From positions 1 to 6,872 of the forward strand of contig JAHFRS010000061.1 of assembly GCA_023266155.1 (NCBI GenBank): a stretch of DNA of 6,872 bases, written 5' to 3'. The position numbers and the translations under genes are program-made. Below are positions 1-4,785 of this stretch, one piece after another. The DNA comes from an archaeon (GTDB lineage: Archaea; Nanobdellota; Nanobdellia; Woesearchaeales; GW2011-AR9). Each line of letters begins with the position of its first letter. Position 1 is the first letter of the stretch. A model generated the notes under the pieces. It had not been told where the DNA came from. It did no database searches and saw nothing but the letters and a program-made list of their open reading frames with translations.

Positions 1-129
1 ATATCGTTCATTCTCACGAATTTCTTCCAGAAAACTACACCCTTTAAACTTATCAGAAGCTTCTACCTCTGCATCATCACGAAGATATTCTTTGCGCCAA
101 CCGTCACTTGATGGGATGAACGTGTGCAT
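1..129 (-). CDS. N-terminal fragment of an unrecognised protein, cut by the window edge
   Basis: An open frame reads from an ATG at 129-127 down to base 1, giving 43 residues that start MHTFIPSSDGWRKEYL and end FLEEIRENERY without a stop. The fragment is acidic and hydrophilic, with no signal peptide or membrane segment, and I recognise no family. The start is supported by an archaeal TATA box at 151-158, about 25 bases upstream. That leaves essentially no leader, as at the other start sites in this window. The interval between TATA box and ATG contains runs of five and seven C residues (coding strand). A longer overlapping frame on the same strand (63-269) is a shadow, because it runs through this promoter. 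Real but unidentified is the best description. Confidence 0.6.
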   Translation of the reverse strand, partial: MHTFIPSSDGWRKEYLRDDAEVEASDKFKGCSFLEEIRENERY

Positions 130-150
130 GGGGGGGTTATGTACAGGGGG

Positions 151-158
151 TATATAAA
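151..158 (-). promoter_or_regulatory. TATA box for the gene at the left edge
   Basis: Read on the minus strand this is TTTATATA, an excellent match to the archaeal TATA consensus. Its centre is about 25 bases upstream of the ATG at 129, which predicts a leaderless transcript. Confidence 0.6.
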
Positions 159-190
159 CCTGTCTTTCATATGAAGAAGATGGTGTTTTC

Positions 191-442
191 CTATTCTTGT
201 GTAAAATCTCGGTGTAAATCTTCTTCGCGAATACTTCGAGCTATCTGTATCAGCGTTTTTTTCTCCCAATCTAAAGAGTGAGGCAGCTTAGTTCTCTCTA
301 ATGCATCAGCAGCTTTCCACGAGAGACGAAAATCCTGCGGGCGTAAGGAGTCTTCAATTTCATGCACTTCATTTCTGGAGCAATAATCTGCTCCATTTTG
401 ACAACCAATAAGAACGATAAATGCCCACAATAAAAAAACCAT
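191..442 (-). CDS. Small putative secreted or lipid-anchored protein, family unknown
   Basis: The 83-residue product begins with a hydrophobic stretch (residues 1-13) ending in VLIGC, which resembles a lipobox with Cys14 as the possible modified residue. The remaining 70 residues are charged and probably helical (for example LSWKAADALERTKLP and TLIQIARSIREEDL), with a second Cys at 21. No basic residues precede the hydrophobic stretch, so export is a weak prediction. I chose the ATG at 442-440 rather than the TTG one codon upstream. It starts 18 bases after the aEF-1beta stop on the same strand and has no TATA box or Shine-Dalgarno sequence of its own, so it would rely on read-through. Against this, two T-runs that could end the aEF-1beta transcript lie at its 5' end. 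I recognise no family. Confidence 0.5.
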   Translation of the reverse strand: MVFLLWAFIVLIGCQNGADYCSRNEVHEIEDSLRPQDFRLSWKAADALERTKLPHSLDWEKKTLIQIARSIREEDLHRDFTQE

Positions 443-448
443 CAAAAA
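432..448 (-). terminator. Possible U-run transcription terminator after aEF-1beta
   Basis: On the minus strand a T5 run (448-444) and a T7 run (438-432) lie 13-29 bases past the aEF-1beta stop codon. Archaeal RNA polymerase ends transcripts at such U-runs without needing a hairpin. The T7 run also encodes the first residues of the next small gene, so it may only reduce transcription into that gene. Confidence 0.35.
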
Positions 449-460
449 GCTAATTTTTGT

Positions 461-739
461 TTATCCTAACGCTAAATCCATCTTGGCGACTTCCGCCGAC
501 TGAACCCCTTCAATATGCCCCATCTCCTCGGCAATCCCATCAAAATTAGTATCATCCACTTTATACATTGCTAAAACTAGAACGGCTTTTAAACCAAAGG
601 CAATGGGCTCTTCCTGAACCTGCATCTGCCCCAAGGCACCTTTTTGCTTGGCAATCTCTTGTGCTTGTTTCTTAATCGGCTCTAAATCTATATCTGGGGA
701 TTCCGGCATCAATTTGAACGTAATAATTGCACGTGCCAT
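461..739 (-). CDS. ef1b: Elongation factor 1-beta (aEF-1beta), the nucleotide exchange factor for EF-1alpha
   Basis: This is the archaeal guanine nucleotide exchange factor that recycles aEF-1alpha from the GDP to the GTP form during translation. The 92-residue length matches archaeal family members, which consist only of the C-terminal exchange domain of the eukaryotic protein. Recognisable landmarks are the N-terminal strand with KLMPESPDIDLEPIK (residues 9-23), the conserved core EEPIAFGLKAVLVLAMY (43-59), and the closing IEGVQSAEVAKMDLALG (76-92). The ATG at 739-737 directly follows the stop codon of the zinc-ribbon gene (TAG then ATG), so the two are cotranscribed and probably translationally coupled. 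The same gene order occurs in many other archaea (known from the families). Confident call. Confidence 0.95.
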   Translation of the reverse strand: MARAIITFKLMPESPDIDLEPIKKQAQEIAKQKGALGQMQVQEEPIAFGLKAVLVLAMYKVDDTNFDGIAEEMGHIEGVQSAEVAKMDLALG

Positions 740-910
740 CTAATTAGGACCAACAAAATTACAGGAGGGGCAAGAATATTTTACCGCATTGCTGCGACAG
801 CCAGTACAACGCACGATTTCATAGTTGCTGCAGCGGGGGCAGGAGAAGTGGACATGGCCTTTATCATTGGCTACTCGTTTCTTACAGGAGAGGCAGGTTT
901 TGTCGGTCAT
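740..910 (-). CDS. Zinc-ribbon RNA-binding protein linked to translation (COG2888 type)
   Basis: This 56-residue gene is shorter than a typical ORF cutoff. It has four CxxC knuckles: CLSC (residues 6-9), CPRC (24-27), CTGC (35-38) and CPSC (47-50), enough for two zinc sites. The string EIVRCTGCR followed by YSCPSCNFVGP near the end is characteristic of the archaeal proteins annotated as Zn-ribbon RNA-binding proteins with a function in translation, which usually sit beside aEF-1beta as here. Its exact biochemical role is not established. The ATG at 910-908 is preferred because a TATA box is centred 27-28 bases upstream, giving a leaderless message with no Shine-Dalgarno sequence. It is first in an operon with aEF-1beta, with zero spacing between stop and start. 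Confidence 0.9.
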   Translation of the reverse strand: MTDKTCLSCKKRVANDKGHVHFSCPRCSNYEIVRCTGCRSNAVKYSCPSCNFVGPN

Positions 911-933
911 TTTGTCTCTGGAACAAGGGTTAA

Positions 934-941
934 TTTATAAA
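934..941. promoter_or_regulatory. Palindromic TATA box shared by two divergent genes
   Basis: The octamer TTTATAAA is its own reverse complement. Its centre lies 27-28 bases from the ATG of the zinc-ribbon gene (minus strand, 910) and 31-32 bases from the ATG of the nucleotidase gene (plus strand, 969). These are the spacings expected for leaderless or nearly leaderless archaeal transcripts. The whole divergent spacer is only 58 bases and no second good TATA box is visible, so one element probably serves both directions. Direction would be set by flanking BRE-like bases. Confidence 0.65.
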
Positions 942-968
942 TCTTTTTAGCTTATATGGGGTTGAGTT

Positions 969-1823
969 ATGGAAATCGTTCATATTGCCAGAAAAGAAGA
1001 ACTGCAGCGCAAGATTAGGCGAATGAGAGAGGGAGGCATATCTCAATTACAGGTTGTGGCTGATTTTGATCGGACTTTAACTAAAGCGTTTGTTTCAGGG
1101 AAAAAGTTTCTCTCTTCGTATGCATTGATAAGGGAAGGAAAATATTTGACTCCTGATTATCCCACCAAGGCGCAGGCACTCTTTGAAGAATATCATCCTT
1201 ATGAAATTTCTTCCACTATTTCGGTGGCGGAGCGAAATAAGAAAATGGTGGAATGGTGGAGCAAACATTTTAAATTGATGAAAGAATGCGGCATGAGCAA
1301 AGAGGTTATTCGAGATATTGTACTCAAAGGTAAGATCCAGTTTCGTGAAGGGGTGTTGGAATTTCTGCAAGAGTTATCTGAGAAGAACATCCCCATTCTG
1401 ATTCTGTCTGCAGGAATGGGAGATATCATCCAAGAATTATTATCTGTTTTAGGAAAAGGTATGTCCAATATTCATTTAATATCTAATTTTTATAATTTTG
1501 ATGAGAACGGAAGAGTCGTTGGAATGAAAAATAATATTTTTATCCATCCTTTTAACAAGAATGAACTAGAAATGAAGAGAACTTCCCATTACTTCAAAAT
1601 GGTGCAGCGGAAGAATGTTTTGTTGCTAGGAGATAGTTTAGGTGACTTAAGCATGACCGAAGGAATTGAACCGGAGGTTATTATTCGGATAGGATTTCTG
1701 AATGATAATAAAGAACAATTATTGGAAAAATATATGCAAGAATTTGAGGTGGTGATTACAGATGACGGGGATATGGAGTATGTGAATGAGATGGTGGAAG
1801 AGATTATTTCTGCTAAAGACTAA
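969..1823 (+). CDS. Pyrimidine 5'-nucleotidase, UMPH-1 family (HAD superfamily)
   Basis: This is a soluble Mg-dependent phosphatase of the family that includes eukaryotic cytosolic 5'-nucleotidase III, which removes phosphate from pyrimidine nucleoside monophosphates such as UMP and CMP. All HAD motifs are visible in the 284 residues: motif I ADFDRTLT (nucleophile Asp32, acid/base Asp34), the UMPH-1 cap region with MVEWW (93-97), motif II LSAG (Ser147), the catalytic Lys in FNKNE (Lys197), and motif III LLLGDSLGDLSM (Asp222, Asp226). The C-terminal IGFLNDNKEQLLEKYM (241-256) also matches the family. Length is close to the roughly 290 residues of the eukaryotic enzymes. A TATA box 31-32 bases upstream and no Shine-Dalgarno sequence support a leaderless start at 969. 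Substrate preference cannot be read from the sequence; pyrimidine salvage or breakdown is the family expectation. Confidence 0.92.
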   Translation: MEIVHIARKEELQRKIRRMREGGISQLQVVADFDRTLTKAFVSGKKFLSSYALIREGKYLTPDYPTKAQALFEEYHPYEISSTISVAERNKKMVEWWSKHFKLMKECGMSKEVIRDIVLKGKIQFREGVLEFLQELSEKNIPILILSAGMGDIIQELLSVLGKGMSNIHLISNFYNFDENGRVVGMKNNIFIHPFNKNELEMKRTSHYFKMVQRKNVLLLGDSLGDLSMTEGIEPEVIIRIGFLNDNKEQLLEKYMQEFEVVITDDGDMEYVNEMVEEIISAKD

Positions 1824-1962
1824 TTATACTGGTGATAAAACATATTCCAAAGCCGCTCTGGCTTTTGGTTTAGATACAACGGCATTATCGAGTCTCATGA
1901 GAAAAGGGAAATCAACCTTTTTGCCATATCTAATCAAAGCTATCCTCACTATTTCTTATTAA
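1786..1962 (+). CDS. Doubtful 58-residue frame with a helix-turn-helix-like stretch
   Basis: This frame starts inside the end of the nucleotidase gene in another frame, with GGAG at 1775-1778 seven bases before its ATG, and runs through most of the spacer to a TAA at 1960-1962. The part outside the nucleotidase gene contains KTYSKAALAFGLDTTALSSL, which has the shape of a helix-turn-helix (helix, FGLD turn, recognition-like helix), followed by MRKGKST. It may be a tiny coupled regulator, the relic of one, or chance. Being short, without a family match and with its start inside another gene, chance is the likeliest. Confidence 0.18.
   Translation: MRWWKRLFLLKTNYTGDKTYSKAALAFGLDTTALSSLMRKGKSTFLPYLIKAILTISY
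1847..1868 (+). other. Imperfect inverted repeat just downstream of the nucleotidase gene
   Basis: CCAAAGCC (1847-1854) can pair with GGCTTTTGG (1860-1868), leaving one bulged base and a five-base loop. It begins 24 bases after the stop codon and could protect or mark the mRNA 3' end. No U-run follows directly; the nearest T5 is at 1918-1922. Its role is unproven. Confidence 0.3.
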
Positions 1963-1995
1963 GATGCAACATCAGGAGATTTACAGAGGAGATCT

Positions 1996-3090
1996 CTATA
2001 AAAGATTTACTCCCACTTTTCTTCCTTCCACCGTAAACTTCACATTCAAAAATTGTTCCACCACATAGATATTGGCTAAAGTATGCTTGGTCACGTCACT
2101 CACTTGTATCTCTGACCCCGGCAACAGCCCCATGAAGGGAATCAGCTGGTCAGCTAAATGAGCATCAACTGCCGCTCCGGTTCTGATTTGCTCTTTCAAT
2201 TTCTCAGCGGCTTCCTTGCCAATATCTTCAGACCGTTTTCCTTTTTCAATCAAAGCATTACTGCCGAGAATGACGGGATTATCAGAATCAACTTTTCCCT
2301 GCTCGCCAAAAATTGCCCAGAGCACCACTTCCCCACCGACACTTAAAGTTTTGCCGTATTCAATCCTGATACTTACCGGAACTTGATACTCTTTCAGGGC
2401 CTGAATGGCCGCCATTTTGATTCTTTCTCCCACTTCTTTTTCTTCCAATTCCAAGGAGAGGTTCACAAGGCCGCGGATCTGTTCCAGAGTCCCTTGATGC
2501 ATTAAATTGATTTTGGCCACTTTCCCCTGCAGTTCTCGCTGCCAGTCATTCAACGTGGGAAAATCAGTGAGTCTAAAGCGGGGATGAATTTCAATCTTTA
2601 TCTCTCCGCCGCCAGCAGGGTAATACCCGCGTTTCAGGACTTTCACCTCGATTTTTTCCACAAAGCGCTGTAATTGTGGAACAAGAACTTGAGATAAGTA
2701 ATCAACGGACGCCTGCCATTTGCCACAGGTTCCCCCCTTAATATTGAACGTGACTTTCTTGGGCGCAAACAGCGCGGGAAGAATTAATGCCTGCAATAAC
2801 AACGTGATACTCCCGGCAGTGCCGATATCAATATTGTAAATCCCACTGTTGATTTTTCCCGGCTTGAACCACAATTCGCTGGAACCTAATGTAATGTCGT
2901 TGGTTTCAGCATGGCAAAGTTGCTTTAACGTTGTAATGGCCTGAAGATGCTGGGCCTTTAAGCCACCTTGTTCCCGTCCGGCACGAATTGTTGTTACGTT
3001 GAATTCCTGGCCGGTTATGGCGGAGAGGGCTAAGGCGACTCGGACTAAAGCGCCGCCACCTTCTAGATGAGAGCCGTCGAGTTTGATCAT
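1996..3090 (-). CDS. rtcA: RNA 3'-terminal phosphate cyclase RtcA
   Basis: RtcA uses ATP to convert RNA 3'-phosphate (or 2'-phosphate) ends into 2',3'-cyclic phosphates through an adenylated-histidine intermediate. In 364 residues (family usually about 330-345) the landmarks are the N-terminal EGGGALVR (Glu10, Arg17; the family usually has Gln where this has Ala14), IRAGREQGGLKAQHL (35-49), the GTAGSITLLLQ loop (90-100), GGTCGKWQASVDYL (119-132), RGYYPAGGGE (154-163), DAHLADQL (309-316), and KHTLANIYVVEQFL (335-348), where His336 aligns with the catalytic histidine of the E. coli enzyme. Its ATG overlaps the stop of the preceding gene as ATGA, which implies translational coupling. It is the last gene of a three-gene operon. 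I assign the family with high confidence; the partner pathway in this organism is unknown. Confidence 0.95.
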   Translation of the reverse strand: MIKLDGSHLEGGGALVRVALALSAITGQEFNVTTIRAGREQGGLKAQHLQAITTLKQLCHAETNDITLGSSELWFKPGKINSGIYNIDIGTAGSITLLLQALILPALFAPKKVTFNIKGGTCGKWQASVDYLSQVLVPQLQRFVEKIEVKVLKRGYYPAGGGEIKIEIHPRFRLTDFPTLNDWQRELQGKVAKINLMHQGTLEQIRGLVNLSLELEEKEVGERIKMAAIQALKEYQVPVSIRIEYGKTLSVGGEVVLWAIFGEQGKVDSDNPVILGSNALIEKGKRSEDIGKEAAEKLKEQIRTGAAVDAHLADQLIPFMGLLPGSEIQVSDVTKHTLANIYVVEQFLNVKFTVEGRKVGVNLL

Positions 3091-3407
3091 AATCCTAAAT
3101 ACCTTCTCTTCCGATCATAATATTTATGCTTATCTAAAAACAGTTCGACAAAATAAGCGTTTTTCTCTTTGGTGAGGATTCCACGGATCATATTATCATG
3201 CGATTTATAGATGAACGCGATGAGATGGCGAAACCTTTTGCACGGTTCGGGAATTACGATGCCTTCTTTGCACTGTTGCACCCAATTTAATAGTAATCGT
3301 TGCTTATGTTCGTCAACAGTATTAATAATTTGATTCAAATGCCCATCAAATTTTATCTCTGCTCCCAGTATCTTTTCAACTTGGATCTTAAATTCATCAG
3401 CTTTCAA
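3087..3407 (-). CDS. 106-residue unrecognised protein between a nucleotidyltransferase and RtcA
   Basis: It has no recognised domain. The N-terminal third looks helical (FKIQVEKILGAEIKF, then the HLNQIINTVDEHKQRLLLNWV helix region). From about residue 57 it appears strand-rich and very basic: FRHLIAFIYKSH, MIRGILTKEKNAYFVELFLD, then a charged end with KHKYYDRKRRYLGL. That strand-rich, Lys/His/Tyr/Arg-rich C-terminus loosely recalls RelE/ParE-fold ribonuclease toxins, but this is shape only. The start is TTG (3407-3405). GAGGTG at 3420-3415 lies seven bases upstream, and no in-frame ATG lies near. It overlaps the nucleotidyltransferase gene by 11 bases and RtcA by four, so the three proteins are made together. 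A toxin or RNA-binding partner of its neighbours is possible, unproven. Confidence 0.85.
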   Translation of the reverse strand: MKADEFKIQVEKILGAEIKFDGHLNQIINTVDEHKQRLLLNWVQQCKEGIVIPEPCKRFRHLIAFIYKSHDNMIRGILTKEKNAYFVELFLDKHKYYDRKRRYLGL

Positions 3408-4281
3408 GTGCCGCCACCTCTTGAAATGAATCTATCAAATCATAATAATACTCTTTATATAAAGGGTATTCTTTAGCAATATCTTTATAAGAAGAAATCA
3501 TGGCATTCATTTCTGATATTGCTTTCTTAGGGGAGACCCCCATCATCATTGCCTGAACAAATATTTTTTTAATTATTTTTTGTGGCGTCTTCATTTTGAG
3601 GATAGCTTTGGCTTGTTCATGTAACTCATCGGATCCCGGCAACGGCGATTTAGAGAAATACGCCGCCTGCAATAGAAATTCCCGCAGGGTTTTCTTTACA
3701 CCGATAAATCTTTGCTGCAGATCATTACATAACTCCTGATATAACGAAATGAAAGTGCTGATATTTGCCTTTTCCGTCATCACCGCCGAAGTAATCTCAC
3801 GGTTGGATACACACACTTTGCGTAAACTATTGAAAAACAGAGAATGGTACGCTTCTTCCGCCAGGTAATTGATATGGAATTTTCCTTGGCAGTAATCATT
3901 CTTTTCATATTTGCTGATGACAAAAACATCGATATCTTTATACTTCTTTTTATAGAGAAAACTTCCGGTTATCAGCACCGGCCGGTTCTTGAATTTTCGT
4001 GAAAAAGAATGCAGATATTCCCTGGCTTTTTTCAATCGATCTGGCAGTATTTTTTCTTTCCCATACACCCAGAAGTCTTCCTTCTCCATGAGCTTATGGA
4101 TCGCTTTTATTTTTTTAGAGATGGTGCGGGAGAACTCATTTTTTTCTGAAATGGTCATTTTTTTGCCCAAGAACCTTTTTTCTATCAGTGAAAATTGATG
4201 TACTGTAAATAACGTGGGCACTATCTCTGCTTTAATTTTTCGGAGGTAGGGTACATCTAAGCTATAAGATAATTTTCTCAT
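3397..4281 (-). CDS. Nucleotidyltransferase-fold protein, first gene of the RtcA operon
   Basis: The 294-residue product contains a DNA-polymerase-beta-type nucleotidyltransferase motif: PVLITGSFLYKKKYKDIDVFV (101-121), that is Gly106-Ser107 followed nine residues later by Asp116-x-Asp118, the metal-binding pair. A clear third acidic residue is not obvious after KFHINYLAEEA (134-144), so catalysis is likely but not certain. Before the motif is a basic helical region (residues 1-100); after it comes a long helical tail (about 175-294). The substrate is unknown: tRNA ends, nucleotides or protein AMPylation, as in MNT/HEPN systems, are all possible. I place the start at the ATG at 4281, since a TATA box centred 29-30 bases upstream leaves no room for the longer frame that reaches 4392; those extra 37 codons would be promoter DNA. 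The stop overlaps the next gene by 11 bases. Confidence 0.82.
   Translation of the reverse strand: MRKLSYSLDVPYLRKIKAEIVPTLFTVHQFSLIEKRFLGKKMTISEKNEFSRTISKKIKAIHKLMEKEDFWVYGKEKILPDRLKKAREYLHSFSRKFKNRPVLITGSFLYKKKYKDIDVFVISKYEKNDYCQGKFHINYLAEEAYHSLFFNSLRKVCVSNREITSAVMTEKANISTFISLYQELCNDLQQRFIGVKKTLREFLLQAAYFSKSPLPGSDELHEQAKAILKMKTPQKIIKKIFVQAMMMGVSPKKAISEMNAMISSYKDIAKEYPLYKEYYYDLIDSFQEVAALES
3415..3420 (-). promoter_or_regulatory. Shine-Dalgarno sequence deciding a TTG start
   Basis: GAGGTG on the minus strand, inside the end of the nucleotidyltransferase gene, lies seven bases before the TTG start at 3407. It matches the archaeal anti-Shine-Dalgarno sequence over six bases and contrasts with the Shine-Dalgarno-free, leaderless first genes of the window. 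It is what makes the non-ATG start credible. Confidence 0.6.
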
Positions 4282-4306
4282 AATAATCCATTTAAATGCT
4301 ATTATA

Positions 4307-4314
4307 TTTATAAA
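4307..4314 (-). promoter_or_regulatory. TATA box of the nucleotidyltransferase-RtcA operon
   Basis: A palindromic TTTATAAA octamer is centred 29-30 bases upstream of the ATG at 4281, inside an A/T-rich tract and preceded on the minus strand by AAAAGG. It predicts a leaderless message and shows that the first gene starts at 4281 and not further upstream. Confidence 0.6.
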
Positions 4315-4348
4315 CCTTTTCTTTCTTTTTTTTGACAAGCTTTTTATA

Positions 4349-4414
4349 ATGGGCTTGGGAATTCTGGCGTATCTTATTGCCGGGATCATCATTCCGAAAG
4401 AGCCGAAGAGATAA
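4349..4414 (+). pseudogene. C-terminal relic of a PspC domain (or a 21-residue membrane peptide)
   Basis: From an ATG at 4349 the frame reads MGLGILAYLIAGIIIPKEP plus KR and stops. This closely matches the last part of the PspC domain, whose family pattern ends in a Gly-rich turn, a YLIxW-type membrane helix and a final IPxEP. The frame is open upstream to 4268 and reads hydrophobic there (IIFINLFFLFF), which also resembles the preceding membrane segment of PspC. The N-terminal half of the domain (basic region and GVxGGLAEY motif) is absent, and that DNA is now promoter and the start of the oppositely oriented nucleotidyltransferase gene. A truncated gene is my preferred reading; a functional micropeptide is the alternative. 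The assignment rests on about 20 residues. Confidence 0.4.
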
Positions 4415-4597
4415 GGCTGTTGCCAGAACGTATTTTGTTTTTAAACGAGGCCTATTTTTCCCTATAGCACATGATGGTTTGAAGAATTTTCAAAAACAGC
4501 TCCGCACAATTTATAAGGCAGAATTAGTGACTGATCCTATCAATCAATTTATCACTTTACTGCATATTTTTGAAACAGCTCACCTTCACCCAAAACC
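4415..4597. other. Gene-poor spacer
   Basis: Together with the PspC relic and promoters this belongs to a 349-base stretch (4282-4630) without an intact protein gene. A plus-strand frame from a TTG at 4377 to 4601 exists, but it has no start signal and overlaps the relic in another frame. No convincing hairpin, repeat or RNA gene is visible here. Confidence 0.5.
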
Positions 4598-4606
4598 TTA
4601 ATAAAA
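4598..4606 (+). promoter_or_regulatory. Probable TATA box of the tRNA gene
   Basis: TTAATAAAA is centred about 29 bases before the first base of the tRNA, the right distance for a transcript that begins at or a few bases before the mature 5' end. The match is weaker than at the protein-gene promoters in the window. Confidence 0.4.
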
Positions 4607-4653
4607 CCGCCTCTTTTTCGTATCAGTGGTGGGGCTGTAGTATAACCTGGTAG

Positions 4654-4676
4654 AGGTGTTATAATACGCCGCCGAA
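4654..4676 (+). other. tRNA intron 1 (D arm), 23 bases
   Basis: Some insertion is needed because the D loop and anticodon stem are too far apart. A BHB fold fits. Exon bases TGGT (4648-4651) pair with intron GCCG (4671-4674, two G-U pairs). A three-base bulge AGA (4652-4654) lies on one side and AAA (4675-4677) on the other. The intron closes with GGTGT (4655-4659) against ACGCC (4666-4670) and a six-base loop. Cutting after the second bulge base gives these limits and places A21 correctly, but leaves an A12-A23 mismatch and no outer helix. The boundaries could therefore be off by a base or more. Confidence 0.6.
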
Positions 4677-4691
4677 AATAGGGGCCTCCAG

Positions 4692-4739
4692 TCGTGAAGG
4701 GTTACGCCCAACAGTGTTACCATAACCTTCCCTGAAGTC
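4692..4739 (+). other. tRNA intron 2 (canonical position 37/38), 48 bases
   Basis: It follows G37 and precedes base 38, the usual archaeal tRNA intron site. The anticodon stem is the outer helix. Exon CTCC (4686-4689) faces intron GAAG (4734-4737) with one C-A mismatch at C34. The bulges are AGT (4690-4692) and TCA (4738-4740), and cutting after the second base of each gives exactly the limits the cloverleaf demands. Inside, GAAGG plus TTA (4696-4704, one bulged G) pairs with TAACCTTC (4723-4730). The BHB is relaxed because of the mismatch and the T-C and C-T oppositions below it. Confidence 0.75.
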
Positions 4740-4754
4740 AGCCTCGGGTCTGGG

Positions 4755-4785
4755 AGATAGTAAGCGCTTGCTTATTGTTCAGAAA
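4755..4785 (+). other. tRNA intron 3 (T arm, position 53/54), 31 bases
   Basis: This is a textbook BHB. Central helix TCTG (4749-4752) pairs with CAGA (4780-4783). Bulges are GGA (4753-4755) and AAT (4784-4786). An unbroken ten-pair inner stem joins 4756-4765 to 4770-4779 (three G-U pairs) with loop GCTT. Cutting after the second base of each bulge removes exactly 4755-4785 and joins a complete T stem to a seven-base T loop. Two independent criteria therefore give the same boundaries. Confidence 0.85.

Noticed and set aside
63..269. Minus-strand frame of 68 codons
   Set aside because: It runs through the TATA box and start of the edge gene in another frame and has no natural protein character; it also overlaps the 191-442 gene.
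1989..1996. Palindrome GAGATCTC at the rtcA stop codon
   Set aside because: Short, not extended by further pairing, and not followed by a U-run; chance is sufficient.
4377..4601. Plus-strand 74-codon frame with a TTG start
   Set aside because: No Shine-Dalgarno sequence, no TATA box clearly placed for it, overlaps the PspC relic in another frame, and the sequence resembles no family I recognise.
4692..4739. C/D box guide RNA inside the tRNA-Trp intron, as known in haloarchaea
   Set aside because: A CTGA (4732-4735) could be a D box, but there is no RTGATGA C box, no internal C'/D' pair, and the intron is only 48 bases and mostly hairpin.
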